Source: Pasteurella sp049670895
GTDB lineage: Bacteria > Pseudomonadota > Gammaproteobacteria > Enterobacterales > Pasteurellaceae
Assembly (NCBI RefSeq): GCF_049670895.1
Contig: NZ_CP187170.1
Strand: one strand, 5' to 3'
DNA: 64,000 bases
The position numbers and the translations under genes were made by a program. Shown here one piece after another: positions 9,135-17,498 of the stretch; within the stretch, counting starts at the first letter, position 1; each line of letters starts with the position of its first letter. The notes beneath the pieces are model-generated. The model did no database searches and was not told the origin of the DNA. It worked only from the letters and a program-made list of their open reading frames with translations.

Positions 9135-9275
9135 TCTTATCATTAACCCTTTTTTCTTACTTGAGATATTTTCAAATAAGATCAAAGGGTTATTATTCCA
9201 CCCTAAAAAAGGGTTTTCTTCTCAACAGTTCTTTAACAACTTGAAAGATCAGAAAATATAACAAAATTTATTTAG
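9135..9275 (+). promoter_or_regulatory. CRISPR leader
   Basis: AT-rich 141-base segment between cas6f and the first repeat. The array's only degenerate repeat is at the opposite end, so this is the leader side. It holds an interrupted palindrome AACCCTTT (9145-9152) / AAAGGGTT (9184-9191), then a small hairpin ACCCT / AGGGT (about 9200-9213) followed by TTTT. An IHF-like site (12 of 13 consensus positions) lies at 9180-9192. These could form alternative RNA hairpins or act as integration-host sites for spacer uptake. Confidence 0.75.
9180..9192 (+). promoter_or_regulatory. candidate IHF site in CRISPR leader
   Basis: GATCAAAGGGTTA fits the IHF consensus WATCAANNNNTTR except at the first base. 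It lies 84 bases before the first repeat. IHF bends the leader during spacer acquisition in some type I systems, including I-F. Confidence 0.45.
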
Positions 9276-10324
9276 GTTCACCATCGTGTAGATGGCTTAG
9301 AAAATTGTGGGGCGTATTCAAACACTCGCATAAATGTTCACCATCGTGTAGATGGCTTAGAAAATGGGATTATTCCAACGGGTCGTACAGTAGACGTTCA
9401 CCATCGTGTAGATGGCTTAGAAAATTTATCCCAGAATGAAACCAAATCCTCACAAGTTCACCATCGTGTAGATGGCTTAGAAAATTCAATTTGCTCAAGT
9501 TACAGCAAGATGCATGTTCACCATCGTGTAGATGGCTTAGAAAAGCATTCAAGCTCCTCTTTTTCATAAACCTTTGTTCACCATCGTGTAGATGGCTTAG
9601 AAAAAAGCCAAAATCAACATGAACAGTCTTATTTTGTTCACCATCGTGTAGATGGCTTAGAAAAAACGGCAGAAGTGTGTATGCTTTTTCTTGTTGTTCA
9701 CCATCGTGTAGATGGCTTAGAAAGTCTGAAAATCCAAGCTCTATAAAAACAAAATGTTCACCATCGTGTAGATGGCTTAGAAAAATATAGTAAACAAGTT
9801 CCTAACTTAAATTTACGTTCACCATCGTGTAGATGGCTTAGAAAAACAGTGACAATTAAAAGACCGCCAATAGCAAGTTCACCATCGTGTAGATGGCTTA
9901 GAAAGCCTTTAACTTGTGATGAAAACGGTGAGAATTGTTCACCATCGTGTAGATGGCTTAGAAAATCAGAATCAATATTAGGACTAGTTAAAGAATGTTC
10001 ACCATCGTGTAGATGGCTTAGAAAAACAAAATATAAAAGTATTTTCTCATTTTTATGTTCACCATCGTGTAGATGGCTTAGAAAAAAGAAAAAACGTGAA
10101 CGGGCATATGAATTGGGTTCACCATCGTGTAGATGGCTTAGAAAAGATCGCAACCCTACAGGGGCGGAAATGATGAGTTCACCATCGTGTAGATGGCTTA
10201 GAAATGAGCGTTTAATCATGGCTCGTCTTACGATACGTTCACCATCGTGTAGATGGCTTAGAAAGAAGAACTACCAGAAGAACCACCGCCAGAAGAGTTC
10301 ACCATCGTGTAGATGGCGTAAATC
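9276..10324 (+). CRISPR. type I-F CRISPR array, 18 repeats and 17 spacers
   Basis: Twenty-eight-base repeats begin at 9276, 9336, 9396, 9456, 9516, 9576, 9636, 9696, 9756, 9817, 9877, 9937, 9997, 10057, 10117, 10177, 10237 and 10297. The first 17 are identical. They start GTTCACC, form a five-pair stem CCATC / GATGG around a GTGTA loop, and end CTTAGAAA, which would be the eight-base crRNA 5' handle after Cas6f cleavage. The last repeat is degenerate at its 3' end, marking the oldest end. Sixteen spacers are 32 bases; the ninth (9784-9816) is 33. All spacers appear different from one another. Orientation matches the cas genes. Confidence 0.99.
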
Positions 10325-10384
10325 CTTGAAAGCGTTTAAGAGCTTGTATTTGAGTAAGGATAACGTTATGTAAAACCACAATAT

Positions 10385-10408
10385 CCCTGCCTCTTATGAG
10401 AAGCAGGG
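10385..10408 (+). other. hairpin just upstream of cas1
   Basis: Stem CCCTGC / GCAGGG (10385-10390 and 10403-10408) with an inner TCT/AGA pairing, immediately before the cas1 ribosome site AAGGAG. It has no T-run, so it is not a standard terminator. A ten-base perfect palindrome ATAACGTTAT sits upstream at 10360-10369. Either could be an mRNA-processing end, an operator or part of a cas1 promoter region. Confidence 0.5.
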
Positions 10409-10423
10409 CGAAAAGGAGAAATT

Positions 10424-11404
10424 ATGCGTAAGACCCCTTATATTCCTTCTTCGGATTTAAAAACGATTATGCATTCTAAACGAGCCAATATTTATTATTT
10501 GGAACATTGTCGTGTGTTGTTGAATGGTGGACGAGTGGAATATGTAACAGATGAAGGACGGGAGTCGCTTTATTGGAATATTCCCATTGCCAATACAAGC
10601 TGTTTATTGTTGGGAAGTGGGACGTCGATTACGCAAGCGGCGATGCGAGAATTATCCAAAGCAGGCGTGATGGTGGGCTTTTGCAGTGGGGGTGGGACGC
10701 CGTTGTTTAATGGCACGGAGCCAGAGCTAGGCTGTGAGTTTTTTAGTCCGCAAAGTGAATATCGCCCAGTGATGTATTTGCAACAATGGTGCAAGTTTTG
10801 GTTTGATGATGCAAAGCGTTTAGCCATAGCAAAAGCCTTACAACAACAGCGTTTAGCATTGCTTGAACCCATTTGGTCAAAGTTAGATTGGCATTATTCT
10901 TGTGAAAAATTGACCGCACTTGTGGCACAGTATCAACAGGAATTTGAGCAGGCAGAACACAGTCAAGCCTTACTGGCGGCAGAAGGGCGTTTAACCAGTA
11001 AACTTTATGCCTTGGCGAATCAGGCAACCATGAATGATCCTGATTTTAAACGCAGTGAACGAGGTAACAGTATTGATTTGGTGAACCAATTTTTGGATCA
11101 TGGCAACTATTTAGCCTATGGTTTAGGGGCAACCGCATGTTGGGTGCTGGGGTTACCGCACGGGTTGGCAGTATTACATGGCAAAACGCGTCGTGGTGGC
11201 TTGGTGTTTGATGCGGCGGATATCATTAAAGACAGCATGATTTTGCCACAAGCCTTTATTTCGGCACAAAGTGGTGATTCAGAGAAAGCATTTCGTCAAG
11301 CCTGCATTGAAAATTTACTGCGTTTTGGGGCGTTAGATATCATCATTGAAGGATTACAACAACTGGCTTTACAAGGAGCGTCAGATGAATATTTTGCTGG
11401 TTAG
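10424..11404 (+). CDS. cas1: CRISPR adaptation integrase Cas1, type I-F
   Basis: Integrates new spacers together with Cas2; in type I-F it works with the Cas2-Cas3 fusion encoded next. The 326-residue protein has the expected metal-binding residues Glu187 (LLAAEGRL), His252 (AVLHGK), Asp263 and Asp266 (VFDAADIIKD). AAGGAG precedes the ATG. It is separated from the effector operon by the array and overlaps the next gene by 20 bases. Contains one exact uptake signal at 10913-10921. Confidence 0.96.
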   Translation: MRKTPYIPSSDLKTIMHSKRANIYYLEHCRVLLNGGRVEYVTDEGRESLYWNIPIANTSCLLLGSGTSITQAAMRELSKAGVMVGFCSGGGTPLFNGTEPELGCEFFSPQSEYRPVMYLQQWCKFWFDDAKRLAIAKALQQQRLALLEPIWSKLDWHYSCEKLTALVAQYQQEFEQAEHSQALLAAEGRLTSKLYALANQATMNDPDFKRSERGNSIDLVNQFLDHGNYLAYGLGATACWVLGLPHGLAVLHGKTRRGGLVFDAADIIKDSMILPQAFISAQSGDSEKAFRQACIENLLRFGALDIIIEGLQQLALQGASDEYFAG

Positions 11405-14400
11405 TCAATGTCAAAAAAATGCGTTAACAGAAACACGTCGAATTTTAGATCAATTTGCCGAGCGTTGTGGTGATTGCGTGTGGCAAACTGCAATTAGCCA
11501 AGCAGGCTTGGAAACATTGTATAAAATGTTACGCCAAACCGCTCGCAAAAATACCGCCGTGGCGTGTTATTGGATACATCGTAAAAATTCGGCGGAGTTA
11601 TTATGGATTGTGGGTGATCGACGTCAGTTTAACGATCAAGGGCGTGTTCCCACTAATCGTACAAAACGTAATATTTTACGGGCAGAAGATGAAATAGATT
11701 GGAAAGATGCCTATTCTTTGCAAATTTTAACCGCACTTTCTGCACTCTTGCATGATTTAGGCAAGTCGAGTGTGGCGTTTCAAAACAAGTTAGATCCTTA
11801 TAAAAACGCCCCTAAAGTGGCAGACAGTTATCGACATGAATGGATTTCAGCCCGTTTATTTGAAGCGATGATCGTCGATTGTCAAACGGATCAGGCTTGG
11901 CTAGCGCGTCTCGCCAACTGGCAAGAGTTTGAAGCACAACAGCCAAATTGGTTTGCTAGGGTGATTTGCGATAAGCCCAATGAAAGCCATTTTTCAGATT
12001 TTGCTTATTTACCCCCTTTGGCTCGGATTGTGATTTGGTTGATTACGTCCCATCACCGTTTGCCTTTTACCCATGATTTTTCCCAGCCGCAAAAATACCA
12101 ATACACGAAGAATTTACGCCGATATGCGAAGTTTACCGCTGAAAGTTTATTTAAGTCCTACAAACCGACCATCGGTTGGGTGGCAAATGCTGCCGAACAC
12201 CCCACACCACAGCTATTTTGGCAATTTCAGCAGGTGGTTACACAAAGCCAAGCTTGGCAAAAAAGTCTGGCAAGATGGGCGAAAAAAGCCTTGAATCACC
12301 CAGCGTTATTTTCCCTTAATGAAACCCGTGATCCCTTTTTATTGTTACTTGCTCGTTTATGTTTAATGACGGGGGATCATTATTATTCTGCTCAAGATCA
12401 GAATACAAAATTGGGGGATAAAGATTTTCCTTTGTTCGCCAATACCTATCGAGACACACATCAGCCTAAACAACGTTTGGATGAACATTTGATTGGTGTT
12501 TGCCAAACTGCGGTGCATTTCGCCCGTTTATTGCCAAAACTTCCGCAAGAATTACCTCGTATTAAACAGCATAAACCTTTTGTGCAGTTAGCCAAAGATC
12601 GTTTTGTTTGGCAAAACAAAGCGGTCAATGTGGCACGTATGTTGCAACAACAAAGTGAGTCACAAGGCTTTTTCGGTGTGAATATGGCAAGTACGGGCTG
12701 TGGTAAAACCTTAGCCAATGCGAAGATGATGTATGCCCTCAATGACAGCAAAAAAGGGGCAAGATTTACCATTGCCTTAGGGTTGCGGGTGTTAACCTTG
12801 CAAACAGGGAGTGCATTAAGACAACGTTTGCATTTATCGGATCAGGATTTAGCGGTGCTGGTGGGGGGCAGTGCGGTGAAAAAGTTATACGCATTGCAAC
12901 AGGAAAAGCAAAGTAAACTGGCACAACAAGGCAGTGAAAGTGCGGAGGAATGGCTAGAAGAAATGCAGGTGGAAGGGGCGAGTTTTATTGAAAGTGCGGT
13001 AGAAAATGAAGAAGTTTTGGCTTTTCTCTGCCAAGATGACAAAACCAAAAAGCTGCTTTATGCCCCGATTGTCAGTTGTACCTTAGATCAGTTAATTTCT
13101 GCTTCAGAAAGTGTGCGAGGTGGGCATCACATTGTGCCGAGTTTACGTTTATTAACCTCAGATTTAATTCTCGATGAGCCAGATGATTTTGCCCAAGAAG
13201 ATCTGCCAGCATTAAGCCGTTTAGTGCATTTAGCAGGGTTATTGGGTAGCCGAGTGTTGCTGTCTTCTGCCACCTTAACGCCAGATTTTATAACGGGCTT
13301 GTTTAACGCCTATCAAGCAGGACGCAAACTTTATCATCAACAAAAAGGGCTGGTCGCCGATTTACCCATTTGTTGTGCTTGGGTGGATGAATTTCAGCAA
13401 GTGCAACATTGTTGTGAACAGGCTGATGAGTTTATGCAAAAACAGACAGAATTTGTGTTAAAGCGAGCAGAAAACTTGGCGAAAAGTCCTGTGCGACGTC
13501 AAGCAGAGATTCTGAATTTACCTTCACTGAAACCGAGAGAAGGGGAAGCGTTGCATTATGGCGTGTTGGCGGAATCTTTACTGCAAAAGGCAATCCAGTT
13601 ACATGATTTACATGGACAAAGGGATCCGCATACGCAAAAGAAAATCAGTGTGGGGTTGATCCGTTTTTCAAATATCCAACCGATGATTCCTTTAGCACAG
13701 GCGTTGTTTAGCTTACACGCCACGGAAGCCTTTGCCGATTATCGGGTGCATTTATGTTGTTATCATTCAAGGCAGTTGCTGTTATTACGATCTTATTTGG
13801 AAGAAAAACTGGATAAGATTTTGGATCGCCACCAGCCAGAACACTTGTTTAAACATGCCGAAATTGCGGTGCCCCTGAGTGATCATAAAGCCAAAAATCA
13901 TCTTTTTATTGTATTAGGTAGCCCCGTGACCGAAGTGGGGCGAGATCACGATTATGATTGGGCGATTGTGGATCCCTCTTCTATGCGTTCGATTATTCAG
14001 TTGGCAGGACGAGTGTGGCGACACCGTGCAGATAAGGTGGCAGAACAACCGAATATTGCCTTGTTACCGATGAATTGGCGGGGATTAAAAGCCCGTTGTG
14101 ATCATGCAAAACCGATTTATCACCGACCGGGATTTGAAAGTCAGCAGCATCTCTTAACGACTCATAAACTGGAACAATTAGTTTCAGGCAATGAACTTGC
14201 CCATTTAAATGCGACGCCACGTATTGTGAAACCAGAGGCGTTGCAACCCAATAGTAAACTGACCGATTTAGAGCACCATGCCATTGCCACGGTGTTAAAT
14301 AACCCGAAAGAAAATCATGTCAATTTGTATTGGGAGCCACAGTGTGCCAACCGTTTACTTGCCAATTTACCTTTGATGAGCCAATTTCGGCATAGCATGA

Positions 14401-14711
14401 AAGAGCTTGATGTGGTGTGTTTAGTCGATGAGGATACAAATTGGGGCTTTGGTTTTTATCGTGCTAAAAAGCGTGATGATGACACATTCAGCCCCTTGCC
14501 TGAGATTCAATATTGCCCAATGCAACAGGATAAACAGGCGTTGGTGCAACCTTGGCTGCACTTTCCACTGAGAGAGGTATTAACGGATCTGGCTGAACAA
14601 TTGGATGTGAGTTTGCCAGAACGGATCGCCCCGACTTATCTGTGTGCCTCATTGCCACAATATGAGGAAAAATTGGAGTGGCATTATAACGAAGTCTATG
14701 GATTCTGGTAA
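11385..14711 (+). CDS. cas2-3: type I-F Cas2-Cas3 fusion nuclease-helicase
   Basis: Provides both the Cas2 adaptation subunit and the Cas3 helicase-nuclease that degrades targeted DNA. Domains in order: N-terminal Cas2 (residues 1-95, MNILLVSQCQKNALTETRRI), an HD nuclease with His123-Asp124 in LLHDLGKS, a helicase with Walker A around residues 435-442 (ASTGCGKT), a DEPD Walker B at 597, and an arginine-finger motif near 872 (QLAGRVWRHR). All key residues are present, so the protein appears active. I start at the ATG at 11385, which has AAGGAG upstream and gives the family N-terminus; a TTG at 11346 is in frame but less likely. The 1108-residue length is normal. Confidence 0.95.
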   Translation: MNILLVSQCQKNALTETRRILDQFAERCGDCVWQTAISQAGLETLYKMLRQTARKNTAVACYWIHRKNSAELLWIVGDRRQFNDQGRVPTNRTKRNILRAEDEIDWKDAYSLQILTALSALLHDLGKSSVAFQNKLDPYKNAPKVADSYRHEWISARLFEAMIVDCQTDQAWLARLANWQEFEAQQPNWFARVICDKPNESHFSDFAYLPPLARIVIWLITSHHRLPFTHDFSQPQKYQYTKNLRRYAKFTAESLFKSYKPTIGWVANAAEHPTPQLFWQFQQVVTQSQAWQKSLARWAKKALNHPALFSLNETRDPFLLLLARLCLMTGDHYYSAQDQNTKLGDKDFPLFANTYRDTHQPKQRLDEHLIGVCQTAVHFARLLPKLPQELPRIKQHKPFVQLAKDRFVWQNKAVNVARMLQQQSESQGFFGVNMASTGCGKTLANAKMMYALNDSKKGARFTIALGLRVLTLQTGSALRQRLHLSDQDLAVLVGGSAVKKLYALQQEKQSKLAQQGSESAEEWLEEMQVEGASFIESAVENEEVLAFLCQDDKTKKLLYAPIVSCTLDQLISASESVRGGHHIVPSLRLLTSDLILDEPDDFAQEDLPALSRLVHLAGLLGSRVLLSSATLTPDFITGLFNAYQAGRKLYHQQKGLVADLPICCAWVDEFQQVQHCCEQADEFMQKQTEFVLKRAENLAKSPVRRQAEILNLPSLKPREGEALHYGVLAESLLQKAIQLHDLHGQRDPHTQKKISVGLIRFSNIQPMIPLAQALFSLHATEAFADYRVHLCCYHSRQLLLLRSYLEEKLDKILDRHQPEHLFKHAEIAVPLSDHKAKNHLFIVLGSPVTEVGRDHDYDWAIVDPSSMRSIIQLAGRVWRHRADKVAEQPNIALLPMNWRGLKARCDHAKPIYHRPGFESQQHLLTTHKLEQLVSGNELAHLNATPRIVKPEALQPNSKLTDLEHHAIATVLNNPKENHVNLYWEPQCANRLLANLPLMSQFRHSMKELDVVCLVDEDTNWGFGFYRAKKRDDDTFSPLPEIQYCPMQQDKQALVQPWLHFPLREVLTDLAEQLDVSLPERIAPTYLCASLPQYEEKLEWHYNEVYGFW

Positions 14712-14725
14712 TGTTCACATAGTGA

Positions 14726-14731
14726 TACAAT
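14726..14731 (+). promoter_or_regulatory. candidate -10 box for arcB
   Basis: TACAAT about 36 bases upstream of the arcB start, just after the cas2-3 stop. No strong -35 is visible. No terminator was seen between cas2-3 and arcB, so some read-through from the cas genes is possible. Confidence 0.35.
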
Positions 14732-14767
14732 AGCCGCAATTTTTTAGCAAAAGACAGGCATAACAAC

Positions 14768-16630
14768 ATGAAAAACATTAAATATTTCACTCAGCAGTAT
14801 GTGGATTGGGTGATTCGTCTCGGGCGGTTACGCTTTTCAATTTTAGGTGTGATCATCTTGGCGATTTTAGCCCTTTGTACACAAGCTTTGTTGAGTTTCT
14901 TTATTATTGGCGAAGTGTATTGGATAGACATGATTCGCTCCATTGTGTTTGGTCTGATTTCAGCCCCTTTTGTGATTTATTTTTTCACGGTATTGGTCGA
15001 GAAGTTAGAACGATCCAGACAAGAGTTAAAACAGTTAGTGGATAATTTGCGTAACGAAGTCTCAGAACGGGTGCTGGCGGAGAAAAAATTATCGGTTGCG
15101 TTGGATAATATCGAAAAAACCAGCCGTGACAAAACTCAATTAATGGCGACCATCAGTCATGAATTGCGAACCCCCTTAAATGGGATCATTGGATTAAGCC
15201 GTATTTTATTAGATGAAGAATTAACCGCAAAACAACGGGATTATTTAAAAACCATCAATATCAGTGCGATTTCACTCGGGCATATTTTTAGCGACATCAT
15301 TGATTTAGAAAAAATTGATGCACGTCGTATTGAACTTCAGCCAAAAGAAGTAGCATTACCGCATTTGCTTAATGATATTGCTAACTTTGCCACCCTCATG
15401 GCGGTTGAAAAAAACTTAACATTTCAGCTCGTGGAAGGGGAAAATTTACCCCATTGGTTAATGTTAGATTATGCTCGGGTGAGCCAAATTTTATGGAATT
15501 TGATTGGCAATGCAGTGAAATTTACCGCACAAGGAGAAGTGCGGTTACGAGTGGAAAGAAAACAGGATGGACTTGATTTCTTGGTGTCTGACACGGGCGT
15601 GGGGATTCCTGAGCAAGAGTTAGATAACGTGTTTGAAATGTATTATCAAGTAAAATCCAGTGGGCTAAAACCATTAGGCAGTGGGATCGGCTTAGCGGTA
15701 TCCAAAGCCATTGCACAGTTAATGGGCGGGGATTTAACGGTCACCAGTGAATTAGGCAAAGGAACCTGTTTTTGCTTACATTTACCGCTACAAGAAGTGA
15801 ATAAACCCGATGCCTATTGGAACCAGATTCCCCATGATTTATCCATTTTGTTGGTGGAGGATATTGAAGTGAATATCGTGGTTGCCAAATCCGTATTTGA
15901 AAAATTGGGCTACCAAGTGGATGTTGCCATGACGGGGGCGGATGCCATTCGTCAATTTGAGCAACATGATTATGATCTGGTGTTATTAGATATTCAGTTG
16001 CCTGATATGTTGGGCTTTGATGTGGCACAACACTTACGCCAAGGTTATCAAGACGGGCGTTATGATTATCTGCCACCTTTAGTGGCTCTCACTGCTAATG
16101 TGATGCAAAGTAAGCAAACCTATCAAGAAAAAGGCATGGACGATGTGTTACGCAAACCCTTAGCCTTAGAGGAATTGACGGCGTGCTTAATCCACTTTTT
16201 TGGCGATGAAAGTGTGGGGCAAAGGGCAGACGTTGCTCACGATCAGCAGGAACAAGTCAACGCAAATTTTGATGTCCCGATGCTCAAGGATCTGATTGAA
16301 ATGCTTGGCACCCCTGTTGTTCAACGCCATTTAGCCCTGTTTAAACAGACCATGCCTGAGTATATGCAAGCCCTTTCGGAGCATTATCAAGGTTATTTAG
16401 CGGATCATCGCCAAAAAGACGCTGTGCTTTCTGCCGCACATAAAATAAAAGGAGCAGCTGCCTCGGTTGGATTAAAACGTCTTCAGCAACTGGCAGCCAA
16501 TGCACAAGATCCCGATTTAGCGGACTGGGAAAAACAGATTGGTGACTGGATCACGAAGTTAGCCCAAGTATGGGAGCAAGATGTGGCTGAATTAGATGCG
16601 TGGCTATTGCAACAGCAGGCAAAAAAATGA
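14768..16630 (+). CDS. arcB: hybrid sensor kinase ArcB (short form without PAS domain)
   Basis: Membrane sensor of respiratory redox state that phosphorylates ArcA. Domains in order: two membrane segments (about residues 23-45 and 57-79), a coiled linker, a histidine-kinase domain with His131 (ISHELRTPLNG), an ATPase domain (DTGVGIPE, GSGIGLAVSK), a receiver domain with Asp408 (LLLDIQLPDM), and a C-terminal phosphotransfer domain with His558 (AAHKIKGAAASVG). At 620 residues it is about 150 shorter than E. coli ArcB and lacks the PAS linker with its redox cysteines. From what I know this short form is usual in Pasteurellaceae. It converges with suhB. Confidence 0.94.
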   Translation: MKNIKYFTQQYVDWVIRLGRLRFSILGVIILAILALCTQALLSFFIIGEVYWIDMIRSIVFGLISAPFVIYFFTVLVEKLERSRQELKQLVDNLRNEVSERVLAEKKLSVALDNIEKTSRDKTQLMATISHELRTPLNGIIGLSRILLDEELTAKQRDYLKTINISAISLGHIFSDIIDLEKIDARRIELQPKEVALPHLLNDIANFATLMAVEKNLTFQLVEGENLPHWLMLDYARVSQILWNLIGNAVKFTAQGEVRLRVERKQDGLDFLVSDTGVGIPEQELDNVFEMYYQVKSSGLKPLGSGIGLAVSKAIAQLMGGDLTVTSELGKGTCFCLHLPLQEVNKPDAYWNQIPHDLSILLVEDIEVNIVVAKSVFEKLGYQVDVAMTGADAIRQFEQHDYDLVLLDIQLPDMLGFDVAQHLRQGYQDGRYDYLPPLVALTANVMQSKQTYQEKGMDDVLRKPLALEELTACLIHFFGDESVGQRADVAHDQQEQVNANFDVPMLKDLIEMLGTPVVQRHLALFKQTMPEYMQALSEHYQGYLADHRQKDAVLSAAHKIKGAAASVGLKRLQQLAANAQDPDLADWEKQIGDWITKLAQVWEQDVAELDAWLLQQQAKK

Positions 16631-16638
16631 AAAAAAAC

Positions 16639-16671
16639 ACCGCACTTTTGCTAAAAAGTGCGGTTGTTTTT
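16639..16671. terminator. terminator built from an inverted USS pair (arcB / suhB)
   Basis: ACCGCACTTTT and AAAAGTGCGGT face each other across a short loop and are followed by TGTTTTT. This is the common Pasteurellaceae arrangement in which two uptake signals form the stem of a terminator. It lies between convergent genes. Confidence 0.88.
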
Positions 16672-16694
16672 GGGACTTGTTTTAACCAATTGCG

Positions 16695-17498
16695 TTATTT
16701 TTTCAATTCATCAATTAAGCAAGGCTGGATCTTATTTAAGATTTCTTTCACAATGCGAGGGGCGGCAGCCACCACGTGACCGTTAGTTAAATAATGATGA
16801 CCTGCATTAAAATCACACACTAAGCCACCCGCTTCACGCACGATTAAATCACCTGCTGCAATATCCCATGCTTTCAGAGCCATTTCAAAATAACCATCAA
16901 CACGACCTGCTGCCACATAACATAAATCTAAAGCCGCAGAACCCGTACGACGGAAATCGGCACATTCTTCGATTAAGTTATTCATCATGGCAAATTGTGT
17001 TGGCATTAGACGAGTTTGCTTAAATGGAAAACCTGTGGCGAGAATCGTACCTGTTAATTCTCGTTTGTTTTCAACACGCAAACGCATTTCATTGATTTTC
17101 GCCCCTTCACCACGTACTGCGGTGAATAATTCATTACGGATAGGATCATAAACGACACCAACTTCAGTGCGACCTTTGACACGAATGGCGATGGAGACAG
17201 CAAAATGAGGCAAACCTTTAACAAAGTTTGTGGTACCATCTAGTGGATCAATAACCCATTGAGTATCGCTGTCTTTACCTTCTAAAGCACCACGCTCTTC
17301 AGTAATGATTGTGTGATCAGGATAAGATTTTCTAATCACCTCAATAATGGCCTCTTCTGACGCTTTATCAATATTGGTGACATAATCATTTTGACTTTTT
17401 AACGTTGTTTGTATGTCATCACGGCGTTCATAACCTTTAGCAATTACATTGCCCGCTTTTCGTGCCGCACGAATGGCGATATTTAACATTGGATTCAT
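16695..17498 (-). CDS. suhB: inositol-1-monophosphatase SuhB
   Basis: Mg2+-dependent inositol monophosphatase; in E. coli it also joins the Nus transcription antitermination complex on rRNA operons. The 267-residue protein carries the metal-site motifs EE at residues 67-68 (TEERG), DPLDGTTN starting at Asp84, and WDIAAGDLIVREAGG. I start at the ATG at 17498 (MNPMLNIAIRAARKAGN) because this matches the family N-terminus and GGTGGA lies upstream. A GTG three codons earlier is possible but less likely. Confidence 0.94.
   Translation of the reverse strand: MNPMLNIAIRAARKAGNVIAKGYERRDDIQTTLKSQNDYVTNIDKASEEAIIEVIRKSYPDHTIITEERGALEGKDSDTQWVIDPLDGTTNFVKGLPHFAVSIAIRVKGRTEVGVVYDPIRNELFTAVRGEGAKINEMRLRVENKRELTGTILATGFPFKQTRLMPTQFAMMNNLIEECADFRRTGSAALDLCYVAAGRVDGYFEMALKAWDIAAGDLIVREAGGLVCDFNAGHHYLTNGHVVAAAPRIVKEILNKIQPCLIDELKK

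Noticed and set aside
10325..10338. Thirteen-base match CTTGAAAGCGTTT between the region after the CRISPR array and the insert in the double tip of IS copy B (34700-34714, reverse strand)
   Set aside because: Too short for a firm link in 64 kb of AT-rich sequence, and neither neighbourhood shows further similarity. Recorded only as a coincidence to check.
9370..10373. Long open reading frames on both strands across the CRISPR array, with repeated SFLSHLHDGE-like or SPSCRWLRK-like peptides
   Set aside because: They are created by the stop-free 28-base repeat plus 32-base spacers (a period of 60 keeps the frame). The array explains them fully.
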